Made by a program: the position numbers and the translations under genes | Source of the DNA: Tetrastigma voinierianum | Taxonomy: Eukaryota > Streptophyta > Magnoliopsida > Vitales > Vitaceae | Assembly: GCA_016808115.1 (NCBI GenBank) | Contig: JAEQBH010006405.1 | Location: 231,532-295,531, forward strand | DNA length: 64,000 nucleotides | Reading direction: 5' to 3' | Notes under the pieces: model-generated | Database searches by the model: none | What the model saw: the letters and a program-made list of their open reading frames with translations, nothing else | What the model was told of the DNA's origin: nothing | In this document: piece after piece, positions 1 through 10,399 of the stretch | Layout: each line of letters begins with the position of its first letter | Numbering within the stretch: the stretch's first letter is position 1

Positions 1-794
1 TTATGTCTTTAAGACCATATGAATGATGATAGTGCAAACAAAAGACCTTGGTTGACTTGTTGGGCTATTCACCTAATGTCCCTCTTTAGGATCTATCTCC
101 TTAGCTTTGATACCCAACTGTAACACCCCAATTTTTTTGTCACTTATTGGATATTAATTACATGCAAGGAAACGTGAGTACTACTGTATGTTTGTTTAAT
201 AGCATGCAAGAAGTAGAAATGAGAACTTGTTATAAACACGTATATAATCATAAATCATATCCATGTTTTAAACCTCAGATCACACAAAATAGCCTTTGTG
301 CACAACCTAAGGCCACTATCTTGGTGCAAAACCCTAAGTCCCACTATGGATAGCTCATATTAACAAGGTACAACATGGGTGTTAATTACACCATTCCCCC
401 AAAAAAGACTATCATACAAGGCATAAGCATCAAAACGATCTCAAAAAGAGCATACAACATCCAATCTATAGCATGCAAAAGCTCACTCGACCACCTTGCA
501 GTACATTCTCTCATGAATCTAAAATGTCGAGGAATGTGGGTGAGTTCACAACTCAAGAAACTTTATAAATATATTGCATATCCACTAATATGAATTAAAT
601 ATAATGGACAAGATTCATGATCAATGCACATAATCATTTAGTGAATATGCATTAACAATTGATATGCATGCATATTGCAAATAGCTTCATCTCTAATTTC
701 CTCAAGCTTTCCCCCAATGATAAACTGCCATAGCTGTGCCATCGAACATATTACTCATCGATTCTCCAAATGATACTTAAACATATAATTAACC

Positions 795-945
795 TTCGAC
801 TCATACCCAAGGGCAACCAACCTGTAGTCTTAGGACTACAACCTAAGGGTAGGACCAACCTCGTGTCTTTAGGGACTACAACCTAAGGGCAGGACCAACC
901 CTGTGTCATTAGGGACTATCACCCATGGTCGAGACCAACCTCATA
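795..945. repeat. Short tandem repeat, about 50-bp unit, 3 copies
   Basis: The phrase 'agggactacaacctaagg..aggaccaacc' recurs three times (about 820, 870 and 920), the last copy diverged. It lies inside the LTR at the left edge. Confidence 0.7.
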
Positions 946-1939
946 CACCCATACTAGAGTGCCTTCCTCGAGGGCTTTAGGGACTCTCATCTAAGGACCC
1001 ACAGTCCCATATAAATAGATAATATATGATGGTGTGCACATCTCAAAATATCATATCCAATGTCACCCTGTTTGATCATTATGCGCCATTACCAATCCAA
1101 TTTCATGGAGTGACCACATCATAACCCATGTCCATCATAGAAGCCATAATTCTCTCTATTTTCAAGAATTACATTTCATTACAAATGTTCAAACCACTCA
1201 TACCAAGACAATAAGAGCATAAAAATAGAATGAAATGTTTACTAGTTACATGTCAAGCATAAGGATTACAAAAAAAAAAAAAAAAAAAAAATTCATACAA
1301 AGCCAACAAAGATAGACATTAGAATGATATAAAATTCCTTATCCCAATCTGTTTCACTTCTTTAATTCCTCTATGTAGAATCCTTTTAGATAACCAATGA
1401 ACCGAAATAAAAATTCCATTTAGGTTCATTAACACAAGATCACACAATGAAACCAAGAGATATCGTGGGTTACTGTTGTTCTAATCATTTGGTTCTAAGA
1501 ACCCTACATTCCCCATTCTTTAATTTCCATTCATGCAAGTCGTCCCCATAATTAGGTTTTACTTAACCCACCTCCTAGTAGTACAACTATTTCCCTAAAT
1601 TAGTAGACTAAATAATCATTTTAGTTCCACTTAAAACTTCACCTATTGATTTTCTTTAAGAACACAACCACAATTTGCTGATTTCTTTTCCTACAAACAG
1701 CTTAACCAAAACATCTAGAATCTACTGGCTTTATTCTCTAATTAAACTTAATGAAAGACAACTTAAGCTCAATTTTATTTCATTTAAACCAAGATTCATC
1801 ATTAAAGAGCATCAACTAGTCATTAGAATCAAAAAAGCTAATAATATCAGCATAATTTTTCTTCTTCAAGGCCCTTCCTAAGACTTCTATCTCTTTCTAG
1901 ATTGAAAATGGTGTATGAATGGGCTGAGAATCAGCCCCT

Positions 1940-2130
1940 AACATCCCTTGTATACTCTCTTCGTAGGCTTGAGGTGGAAATGGTAAACTTGAGGTGGAGT
2001 TAAGGGTCGCTTTACCCATCCTCAGCAAGCTTCGGGGTGGTAAGCTTGAGGTGAAACTCGAGGTGTCAGTGCTCGAGGGTCGCACCTATTCTCCCTAGCA
2101 AGCGTGTGGTGGCAAGCTTAAAGGCTACCC
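1940..2130. repeat. Degenerate repeat of AAGCTTGAGGTGG
   Basis: Near-copies of 'gcttgaggtggaa' occur about four times (near 1,967, 1,987, 2,043 and 2,112) separated by 'gggtcgc...ccta(t)cctc'. It looks like a short, imperfect tandem array within the LTR. Confidence 0.5.
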
Positions 2131-2160
2131 ACCTATCCTCCTTTCCCCATTTTTGTGACA

Positions 2161-2820
2161 TGGTCCCCCTATTGTTTAGGATTGAACGTTAAGGTTTTCC
2201 ACAAGTTTCTTGAAGTTCTCTCATTCATAATTCAGCCTCAAGATGCTGTTTCATTTAGATACTAGCTTCTCTTATCATAGTTAATTTTAAACTAGTTTTT
2301 ACATAATTAAACACAACTTACCTTAATCAAGTGTTAACTCTTTACTTAAACACGTCTAATTTGAGATCATAAGGTAATCATTAACTTTTGTTCCTTTCAT
2401 TACTATCGGGTTTTACAAATGCCCTTTGAAACTAATTATCTCTACCCGACTTTGATTTATGGCTCTACCACTAAGTCGATAATTACAAATTATGTAGAGA
2501 CACAAGTAGAGTTGCTGTAAATATGCCTAGAGACAAGATCGAGCAAGAAAATTGGATTATGGAATGACTCTTATCATAACTCCAATTTGGATGAGCAACA
2601 AATCAAATTCTTGAAGTAGGACTATGATCATATTTTTAATATGACTTTAGTTATATTAACCCTTTCTCTCTAAAATTCTTACATAAAGGATAGAATATGG
2701 TGTCAGAAGGCACATCTAGGCTCAAGAAACAACCACTCTCAAACTAGAGTACCTCCATTGTCTAGACATGCATCTTAGTAAAGAAGCACATTTTATAGAC
2801 TTCTTGAAATTTCTAATTTT
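2161..2820. other. AT-rich spacer, nothing recognised
   Basis: No coding similarity, RNA gene or repeat pair could be recognised here. Base composition resembles other host spacer in the window. Confidence 0.4.
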
Positions 2821-2831
2821 ACACACACGCA

Positions 2832-2882
<51 letters not shown>
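2821..2882. repeat. Compound (AC)n-(AT)n microsatellite
   Basis: A short AC run (2,821-2,832) passes into about 24 uninterrupted AT units (2,835-2,882). ORFs reading through it on both strands are simple-sequence artefacts. Confidence 0.95.
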
Positions 2883-2885
<3 letters not shown>

Positions 2886-2929
2886 GTTTACATTTTTCTA
2901 AGTTTTGCAAATTCATTAACAATTTGAGG

Positions 2930-3340
2930 TCCACTATAGCTATGGATTTGTTTAATTGTTAAACAAACAATTATGTTTTTCCTATATTTAGTGAGAAACT
3001 AATATAAACACAAATTAAATGTTTATTAACTAAAGATTCATATTTTTTCCATAAATAGTTCTTTTCCAAGTCTATCTAAAATAATTGGTTCCTTCAAAAT
3101 TTGATTTACCTCCACATTATTAATAAAATTATTAAATATTTTAGTGGTTTCCCATGTTACATTAACTCATCAAAAGCTTTATAGAAGTTTCAAATTTGTT
3201 AGACTTGTATAGATCGTATCAATAACATGATAAGAATTGAAGTGGTTCTCACAAAATGCTAGAAGCATAAATCCATATACTAAATTATTTGAGGAAACAA
3301 TAAGCTTTAACACACATATCTCATTAGAACAACATGTATT
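2930..3340. repeat. RLK downstream flank, duplicated at the right edge
   Basis: About 400 bp from 'tatggatttgtttaattgtt' onward recurs almost unchanged at about 63,598-64,000 in the same orientation, with a handful of substitutions and short indels. Here it sits immediately downstream of the receptor-kinase pseudogene's kinase end. It is therefore a marker for a neighbouring paralogous gene. Confidence 0.85.
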
Positions 3341-3677
3341 TTGAAATTATGCTTCTATTGATGATATTAATCAAGATTGATACCTTGGGTTATGAAAGAA
3401 AAAATGTTAAGAAAAATTATGTTATGTTTGGTACTTGGAAAATATAAAAGAAAGAAAAAAATGATAAGAAAATTATTTCTCATATTTGATTGTCTTATAG
3501 AAAATACCAAAGAAAATCAAACATAAAGATACATACACTTTGAGGGTGCCAAAGATGTTCTCTTTGTGTATTTCTAATTGACAATCTTCGACTACAACTT
3601 CCTTCGACAACATGAAAGAATTGTTGTGTAACAAATTGATGTTCTTTTAAGTCCAATCCCATCTTTTGAAGAAATCC
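3341..3677. other. 3' flank of the RLK pseudogene
   Basis: AT-rich sequence between the duplicated flank and the kinase stop codon. No polyadenylation signal is convincing and no other feature is recognised. Confidence 0.4.
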
Positions 3678-4018
3678 TTACACCAACAGTTTGATTCTGA
3701 TCTTCTTGAGTTCAACTACCACATCTTTCATGTCCATCCTCTCCCCAGGTGAATCAGCTATGCATGCTAAAGCTAAAGCTATAATGGAGGACAAACAGCT
3801 CAACTTTGTGGCAGTTATTTCTTCATGATCATCCTCTCTTTCCAATAAATTGGCATCAACAACCTCTATTACTGAACTGGAGTACAACACCCAAGTCTTC
3901 AAGGTTAGATCCCCACTGAACATTTCATCCATAGGCTTCTTCCTCGCAAACACCTCCATCAACAAGATCCCATAGCTATAAACATCGCCCTTCGTGGATA
4001 CTATCCCATTTATTATAC
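3678..4018 (-). pseudogene. RLK last exon: kinase C-lobe
   Basis: The exon starts after an AG at 4,020-4,019 and reads STKGDVYSYGILLMEVFARK, the usual subdomain IX block with its Asp, then continues open to a stop at 3,678-3,680 after ELKKIRIKLLV. The frame joins the previous exon in phase. The start of the exon reads GIINGIV where the family has E-Y-G-x-x-G-x-V. The activation-segment APE motif therefore becomes APG across the junction, and the conserved glutamate is missing. Confidence 0.85.
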
Positions 4019-4143
4019 CTTTGTGTGATGTTAGTTTTGTTATAAAATCAAAAAATTGGAAAGCTATTTCGAAAAAGAAAATGTAGAGACTAATTATTTA
4101 TTTATAGTAAACAAGCATATATATGAGTAGTGAAGAACTTTAC
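4019..4143 (-). other. Kinase-domain GT-AG intron
   Basis: The donor is CCAG|GTAAAG at 4,144/4,143 and the acceptor CACAAAG at 4,019, giving a 125-bp intron of phase 1. It sits in the activation segment, a position where receptor kinases of this subfamily commonly have their single intron (established knowledge). Splicing restores a continuous frame. Confidence 0.8.
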
Positions 4144-4735
4144 CTGGTGCCATATAGCCTACTGTGCCCAAGGTCTTGGTTTGTTGCCTAGACTCTGTTT
4201 CAGTTAAGAGTCTTGCAATCCCAAAATCGGCAACATGAGCAACCATGCCATCATCTAACAGAACATTACTAGGCTTCAAGTCGCAGTGCACCACAAGGTT
4301 TAAACAATCATGGTGAAGGTACTCCAATGCCAATGCTACGTCGATCATAATGTTTAATCTTTGGATAAGATCCAAAAAATAGTTGTGAGAATACAACCAT
4401 CTGTCAAGACTCCCATTAGGCATATGTTAGAGCACCAAGCGCTTTGAAATCGAGTTTGAGCAGCATGTGATTATCCTGACAAGATTTCGATGGCGAATCC
4501 TTTGCATCCTTGAGATTCTGAATCAAAACTCCTCAAGGCTCCTTGGAAGTCCTGATTGAAAACCTTAACTGCTTAACAATTATGTCATTAGATAATACCC
4601 CTTTATATACCATGCTCAGACTTCCTTTCCCAATCAAATTCTCTTCACCAAAATGGTTTGTTGCATAAAGAAGTTGCTGGAATGAAATCCTTCCATGTGT
4701 GCCAGGAAGCCATGATTCAATTAGAGTCTGGAAGT
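4144..4735 (-). pseudogene. RLK kinase N-lobe and catalytic loop, broken
   Basis: Reading down the minus strand, the kinase opens with ISFQQLLYATNHFGEENLIG and a glycine loop GKGSLSMVYKG, whose third glycine is serine. The strand holding the ATP-binding lysine is damaged and the frame slips near 4,560. After a further slip and a stop near 4,427, the frame is open from 4,423: MPNGSLDRWLYSH, then HCDLKPSN (4,288 downward) and DFG (4,228-4,220). Cysteine in place of arginine before the catalytic Asp makes it a non-RD kinase, as expected for pattern-recognition receptors of this subfamily. Confidence 0.85.
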
Positions 4736-4936
4736 AGAATATATTAATTCAAGTCACAGAACAATGAAAGCCGCTAAAGTTACTATTAATGAGATTGGAA
4801 GTAGAATATATTTCAAGATAAATGCCTTTGTCTTCCATGATGGACTAACAGTGTTTTTATGGCGTACTGACTTGAAATGAGATTATCCACACAAGGCTTC
4901 ATTGAAGTGAAGTTCAGCAGAAATTTAAGAAGGTGC
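4736..4936 (-). pseudogene. RLK transmembrane and juxtamembrane remnant
   Basis: Between the last LRR and the kinase the minus strand encodes NEALCG, then WKTKAFILKYILLP followed by a hydrophobic run, the expected transmembrane helix. In-frame stops occur before (near 4,937, 4,907 and 4,860) and after it (near 4,762). About 40 residues of the normal spacer are missing or unreadable. Confidence 0.7.
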
Positions 4937-6634
4937 TCATTTTGGAATTTCTCCTCGTAGTTTATTGAAAGAAACATTTAGATCCTTAAGATAAATAAGG
5001 GCCTCTAATGAATTTGGAATGATTCCGGATAAGTTGTTATGGGATAGATCCAAGGATTCCAAGCTGAGCAAGTGAGAAAATTCTACTGGTATTGGGCCCT
5101 GTAGTCTGTTCTGGGACAACCAGAGGATAATCAAATTTTGCAGTTGTCCCATTGTTCTTGGAATGTAACCTGAAAGTAGGTTCTTTGACAGGTCCAACTC
5201 TATAATGGACTTCATGTTTCCAACTTCTGGAGGTACGTTACCAGTTAGGAAATTTGAAGACAAGTTAAGAACCAACAAACCTTTGAGGCTGCACAAGGTG
5301 GGAGGAATGTTACAAGCTAACACATTGGAGTCAAGATAGAGCTCTCGTAGCATAGGAAGATCTTCAAAACACCTTGGAATTGACCCAGATAGTTTGTTAG
5401 AACTCAAAATCAAGAATCCCAAGTTCTTCAAATAACACACATAATTTGGGATGGATCCTAGTATTCTATTTCCAGCAATGTCCAATACCTGGAGCTTTTG
5501 TAGCCGTCCTAATGTAGTAGGAATCGACCCTGTTAAGTGATTATCTTGTAGAATCAACAATATCAAATTAGTTAGATTACCAATTCCTGTGGGAATAGTT
5601 CCTCTGAATTGGCAACTTGATGCATAAAAATTTTCAAGAGCTACAGGAAGATTCCCTAGCGAATTTTGAAGAGTGATTTTCAAAGGGTTATAGCTTACTG
5701 ATAAGGTTCTTAAGGGCTTTTAATTTGTCAAAAGTAGAAACCCAACCTCAGAGGCTAAGTGTTCATCATTCAATTGATTGATTGCAATGTTGAGAAGTTC
5801 AATCTTTCTCAGGTTGCCGAGATCTTTTGGCACATTGCCGACTAAGGAGTTTGCCGATATGTCTAACTTGATGAGTTTTGACATATTTGAAATGGACAAT
5901 GGAATTGTTCCACTAAATTCATTGTGTTCTATAAAAAGCCCTTCAAGATCCTGGAGCCAAGTGCCAATACTTGATGGGAGATTGCCTGAAAGGTGATTTT
6001 GCAACAACCCAAGAATCTGTAGTTTAGAAATGTTAAAAATGGCTTCTGGCACTGTCCCTGTGAGATTGTTTGTGGACAACATAAGAAATTTGAAGGCCTT
6101 TAAATTACCAAACGAAATTGGAATGGAACCTATGAGGCCATTGTCGTCTAGATCGATATTTTCAAGCTTTGATAAGTTGCCAATTTCTCTTGGTATGCTT
6201 CCTGTGAATCTATTGATTGATAGTGACAGTGATAATAACTCTCCACATAAGACTAGAGTTGTAGGAAGCTGACCACTGAGATGATTTTGAGAAAGATAAA
6301 GCCCTTGGAGATCGGGAGTGTTTACAGAATATCCATTGGAAGACTCCCAGAAGGCCTTATTCATTGAAATCAATTACTTGCAATGAGGACATATTGAAAA
6401 TCTCGGCAGGAACATGGCCACTGATTCTATTAGACTCTAAGCTCAAAATATTTAAATTTGAAAGATTCCCGATCTCTTTAGGAATGCCACCAGTGAGTTG
6501 ATTGAACGATAATGATATTCCTCGGAGCTCTGGGCAATGCGAAAAACTGGGGGGGATTTCACCTTTTAGGTTATTTGCTGCCAGGCTCAAAAACCTTAAG
6601 GAAGAGATGTTGAATAGTGATTGAGGTATTTTTC
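4937..6634 (-). pseudogene. RLK ectodomain, C-terminal LRR block
   Basis: Consecutive plant-type LRRs (LxxLxLSxNxLxGxIPxxIGNL) fill this stretch in three open pieces: 6,634-6,357, 6,373-5,720 and 5,683-4,937. Examples are NHLSGQLPTTL, NRFTGSIPREIGNL and NLTGTVPEAIFNISKLQ. The final repeats end LIYLKDLNVSFNKLRGEIPK and are followed by a stop where the family continues into the C-terminal cap. Breaks between pieces are small. The repeats are otherwise well preserved, which suggests recent inactivation. Confidence 0.9.
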
Positions 6635-6752
6635 CTGCAAGAAAATTCAATGAGTAGGTGAGAAAAACATTAACGCTTTGCTATAATCTTTGAAAGCTTG
6701 AGGGAGGGGAAGTGAAAGGGTTGGAAAAGAAGATAGGAAATAAAAAGTGTAC
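6635..6752 (-). other. GT-AG intron within the LRR block
   Basis: The donor GACAG|GTACAC (6,753/6,752) and acceptor TTTTCTTGCAG (ending 6,635) delimit 118 bp. Removing it joins NSLTG to KIPQSLFNIS in frame in the middle of one LRR. The polypyrimidine-rich acceptor and restored frame argue for a real intron. Confidence 0.75.
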
Positions 6753-7203
6753 CTGTCAAGCTATTATATTTTAGAGACAAATTTTGAAGGTCCCTCAAGT
6801 TACCAATTCCACTTGGTATACTTCCCGTGAAATCATTATGAAATAAGGAAATCACTTGAAGCTTTTTACATTGGCTTTTTACATTGATGAAAACTTGAGC
6901 TCCTTGAGCTTTGAATTGACATAGCACATGTCCATGGGAAGACTTCCGGAGAGGCTATTATTGGAGAGACTAATGTTGAGCAAAGAAGATATGTTGAAAA
7001 TGGTGGCCGGTATGGAACCTGTGAGGTTGTTCACTGGGAATGACAATACCTTTAGATTGAAGACCCATCTTCTTTGGAATTTCACCCATCAATTGATTAT
7101 TGCCAAGATATATCTCTTCAAGTTTTGATAAATTACAAATGCCTTCTGGAATGCTTCCAACTAATTTATTATTCAATAGATTGAGTTGTTGAAGCGCCTT
7201 CCA
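6753..7203 (-). pseudogene. RLK ectodomain, N-terminal LRR block
   Basis: The LRRs are LNLLNNKLVGSIPEGICNLS, IYLGNNQLMGEIPKKM, then after a frameshift near 7,080 LKVLSFPVNNLTGSIPATIF and NISLSNNSLSGSLPMDMC, then LQVISLFHNDFTGSIPSGIG. About one repeat is lost near 6,920, where a stop follows LKELKFSSM and the next repeat begins in another frame. Confidence 0.85.
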
Positions 7204-9116
7204 CTTGCCTGCCATTAAATAAAACAAAAATTATTTGCTACATTATGAATATTGTCATAGAAGTATAGACTATATTGGTTCCATACCATGAGAGAATAGA
7301 AGAAAGAAAATTTATTGAAAAAAAAAATTATTTTTTTTACAATCAATTTAATTGACTATAGAAAATAAGGATAGAAATAAAATATAACTAAAATAAATTA
7401 AAATTTTAGTATTTCTAATTATTCATTCTTTTATAGAAGAACTGTTTTAAATGTATGAAATTATTCTATTTACTTTAAAATTATTATTTTTAAGTAATTT
7501 GCTTGAAGAAACATATGAGAGTATTCTATTTCCTTTAAAATTATTATTTTAAATATGAATTTGAAAAACTTATATAAAATAATTAACCGAAACTTTTCTT
7601 TCCAAGTTTCCTCTTTATTTTTCATTTCTTCATATTTTTTTAGAAATCAAACATAGTCAAAGGTTTTGCTTGATGGGGAAGAGAATTGGATATAAAAAAA
7701 AGAAATAAAAATAAAAGATGCAGGTGAAAATATATTTAAAGTCAATAGATTATTTTTTTTTATTCAAACATTTACTTGTTTACTCTTTTATAGAAAAATT
7801 AAATAATCTGAAATAAGTATGTTTTAATTTATTTTAACCGTATTTTATTGTTTTATATTTTTTTTAGTAAAATCAAATAGAAAAAATATATTATAAATAT
7901 CTTTTTGTAGTACTTTCTTGACTCAAACATCTTGCAAATATTGAAAAAAAAGGCACTAATATTGAGGAAAAATTGTCATGATCAATCTCACCAATATGGA
8001 GGAAAACTTACCATGAATCACATGTTCATGGCTGCCATGCATTTTGGTTTGGTTGAATACAATTGATAACTTATATAATGGTTTGATTGTTTACAATAAT
8101 GTTTCTTACTCTCTAATATATTATCAAATACTTTGTAAAACTAATTATACACTTAACAATAATGTTGAGTATATAATATATTAGCTAATTGATGTTTTGT
8201 TTTTATTTTTTATTAGGAATATCAACAACAAAAATATCTACTCTTGTTTGTCACAAATAAATATCATATTATAACTTTAAATATATTAAATTAAATTTAA
8301 TAAAGTTCTTTATCAATATATAAGAAACTATTTTAGATCTATTAAACATTTTATTCCATTTTAGTATACTTCCTTAAATTATGTTTTTAATAATTTTAAT
8401 TTTTTGAATCAATTTTTTATATTTTACAATTATCTATCGAATAAAAAATGTTTTGACTTTAGACATTAATCTTCATTCTAATATTTAAAAATAAAATTAT
8501 TACAACTATGATTATGTTTACTTGAATCCATTCAAATAAAAAATTTTAAGAAATGAAAAAAATTGAACTAGTTTCTGAATTGCATAATAATTTATTCAAT
8601 TAAAATGAATTTTCTATCTACATAAAAAGAGAGAGGTGGATAAAAATTTTATCATTCTTATTTTAAGATGTCATCCTGTTCTAACTATTTAATAATCAAA
8701 TTTACCAAATATTTACTTATTATTTTGAAATTATAAATAATCAATCAATTACACAATCATCTTCGTTCACTACTTAATCGTTTTCTTCCTTTCATTGCCT
8801 TAGGAAGACAAAAAGTTATTATCCCAACCATGCCCCAAGATTGGAAAGAAAATCGTATATAATTAAAAATAGTTAAAAACTCTTGTATTTTAAAACCGTC
8901 AAATCTTTATATAAAAAACTCAAAATAATTTAAATGAGCTTAGAAAAACTTATAAAAGTAATTTATTGATTTTGAAATTATTTATATTTATATTTTTTAA
9001 TTTTCCTCTTTATTTATTTATTTGTATCTTCTCTTTTATTTTTAGGAACCAAATATGGTGCCTTTATTGATGTTGAATATTACCAAAAAGTATACAAAAA
9101 TTTATGAGAATCTTGC
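7204..9116 (-). other. 1.9-kb AT-rich insertion or GC-AG intron in RLK
   Basis: The LRR cap exon stops at KDI (9,117) and the repeats resume at WKALQQL (7,203). Two readings fit. As an intron, a GC donor (ATT|GCAAGA) and an AG acceptor (GGCAAG|TGG) join the frame exactly. As an insertion, the same CTTGC (plus strand, 7,204-7,208 and 9,112-9,116) is a 5-bp target duplication. The content is AT-rich with no ORF, no clear inverted termini and no recognised transposon domain. Confidence 0.55.
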
Positions 9117-9458
9117 AATATCCTTAGGAAGAGTGGCATGGAAGTAGTTATTACTAAGATCAAGAGAAACAAGCAAGGAGAGATTGCCAATTTGTGGCGC
9201 AATAGTTCCTTCAAGACCCATGTTAGAAAGGTTGATTGCAGAAACTCTTTCTTGAGGAGCATCACATGAAATACCATACCAACTGCAGTGAGGAGTTTTG
9301 GTAGACCAATTTGTTGCCAAAATGCCTTTGGGATCATATGTGATATGAGCTTTCAAGGCAATAAGAGCAAACTTATCGACTAAGTTGATGGAGAACACCA
9401 TGGGTGTGAAACAATACACCCAAAAAAAGATTGAAACATGAGGTGAAAAAAAATTCAT
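9117..9458 (-). pseudogene. RLK first exon: signal peptide and LRR N-cap
   Basis: The start at 9,458 gives MNFFSPHVSIFFWVYCF, a hydrophobic signal peptide, then ALIALKAHITYDPKGILATN and the cysteine pair cap W-S-T-K-T-P-H-C-S-W-Y-G-I-S-C, the standard plant LRR N-terminal cap. One full LRR follows (VSAINLSNMGLEGTIAPQIG). An in-frame upstream methionine six codons earlier (9,476) is possible but would precede the hydrophobic core. This exon itself has no stop or frameshift. Confidence 0.85.
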
Positions 9459-9534
9459 TTTTCCTTGAGAGAGCATGAAGAAAGGTGTGAAGTTGCTGAA
9501 TGAGATGATAGGGTTGTAAAGGGTTAAGGAAGGG

Positions 9535-9547
9535 GAATACATATAGG
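9535..9547 (-). promoter_or_regulatory. Possible TATA box of the RLK pseudogene
   Basis: The minus strand reads CCTATATGTATTC about 80-85 bp upstream of the chosen start codon, a plausible distance for a plant TATA element with a short leader. The support is motif and position only. Confidence 0.25.
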
Positions 9548-10091
9548 CGCAGGGAGAGTGATAGATGAGAAGCAACCATTGATTATTTTAGTATTCTAAA
9601 AGCATTGGTTATTGACTTTGTAGTCTACTCCACTCTTTTTTTTTTTTTAACGATCCAAAATTATTTAATAATATAAATAAATTGCTTCAACAACTTTGAT
9701 ATAATTAGAACTCAATAATGATTGCACTCAAACTAAACTCATGGATCCACCTTATTCTGCTTAGAATTCTTTATCTTAATTAAACTCAGAAAAATCTTTT
9801 CCATATTTTGTTATTTGATTATATGAATTATGAAATACCTAAAGAGAGTGAAAGTGTATAAACTGTTCTAATACAAATTTTTGTTTTTAATTCCTCTTGT
9901 AACTGAAACAAAATTCGTTACTCTTAATTGTTCTAGCGTTTTCTTATACCCGGAATATTTTCTCATATTTTATAAGTTAATTGTTACATATTAAAGATTT
10001 GTACATTATGATTATAAACATGTCACTTGAATATGTATGCATTAACTTTTTGATTGTAATTCTTCTTCACTTTAGAGAAGCAAAAAAAACC

Positions 10092-10094
<3 letters not shown>
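9548..10094. other. RLK upstream spacer
   Basis: AT-rich host spacer. No coding or repeat similarity recognised. Confidence 0.4.
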
Positions 10095-10122
<28 letters not shown>

Positions 10123-10132
10123 CTCTTACTTT

Positions 10133-10173
<41 letters not shown>
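10095..10173. repeat. Two (AT)n microsatellites
   Basis: TA runs at 10,095-10,122 and 10,135-10,173 are separated by 'ctcttactttct'. The spacing suggests one interrupted array. Confidence 0.95.
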
Positions 10174-10177
<4 letters not shown>

Positions 10178-10399
10178 TTAATAATAGAAAACAAGTCTCC
10201 AAATATCAAGAAGACTATACGAGACATAAAAAAACAAGATGGCAACAACATAATCAAATCTACTAAAAACAATAACATAAGGTGCTATTTATAAAACAAC
10301 AAAAATCTAATAAATAAATCTTAAAAAACCCCGAAAAGATAAAACCTAAAAAATAAATCATAAAAACCTTAACAGATAAATTCTAAAAAGAATGATTAA
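10174..10399. other. A-rich spacer
   Basis: The plus strand is rich in 'aaaacaa' and 'ataaatc' words ('taaaaaacc' recurs near 10,320-10,370). Nothing else recognised. Confidence 0.35.

Larger units (their letters stand above)
119..2160 (-). repeat. Gypsy-type LTR, minus orientation, right end uncertain
   Basis: The plus strand begins TGTAACACCCC at 119, so the minus-strand LTR ends in GGGGTGTTACA. Directly outside it (about 103-118) the minus strand reads GTTGGGTATCAAAGC, close to the initiator-methionine tRNA primer-binding site TGGTATCAGAGC. This is the usual arrangement of Ty3/gypsy elements, with the internal region lying left of the window. The right boundary is a guess: TGACA near 2,160 would serve as a terminus, but no second LTR is present to align. 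No coding sequence is seen inside. Confidence 0.5.
3678..9458 (-). pseudogene. LRR receptor-like kinase (subfamily XII) pseudogene
   Basis: All parts of a subfamily-XII LRR receptor kinase (the FLS2/EFR type, plasma-membrane pattern receptors) are present in order on the minus strand: signal peptide and LRR cap (9,458-9,117), about 20 or more 24-residue LRRs (7,203-4,937), a transmembrane stretch (about 4,860-4,770) and a Ser/Thr kinase (4,735-3,678). Known members of the subfamily are about 1,000-1,200 residues with most of the ectodomain in one exon. Here the frame is broken repeatedly: frameshifts near 7,080, 6,930, 4,560 and 4,430, and stops near 6,360, 5,720, 4,937, 4,907 and 4,860. The breaks lie in every domain, so this is a pseudogene and not an alternative isoform. 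I chose the start at 9,458 because the hydrophobic signal peptide follows it directly. Sequencing error could explain some single-base lesions but not all of them. Confidence 0.9.

Noticed and set aside
2722..2962. ORFs on both strands rich in Ile-Tyr
   Set aside because: They are readings through an AT microsatellite. The same applies at 9,981-10,181 and 57,674-57,865.
5778..6272. Plus-strand ORFs of 72 and 80 codons across the LRR block
   Set aside because: They are antisense shadows of the leucine-rich repeats.
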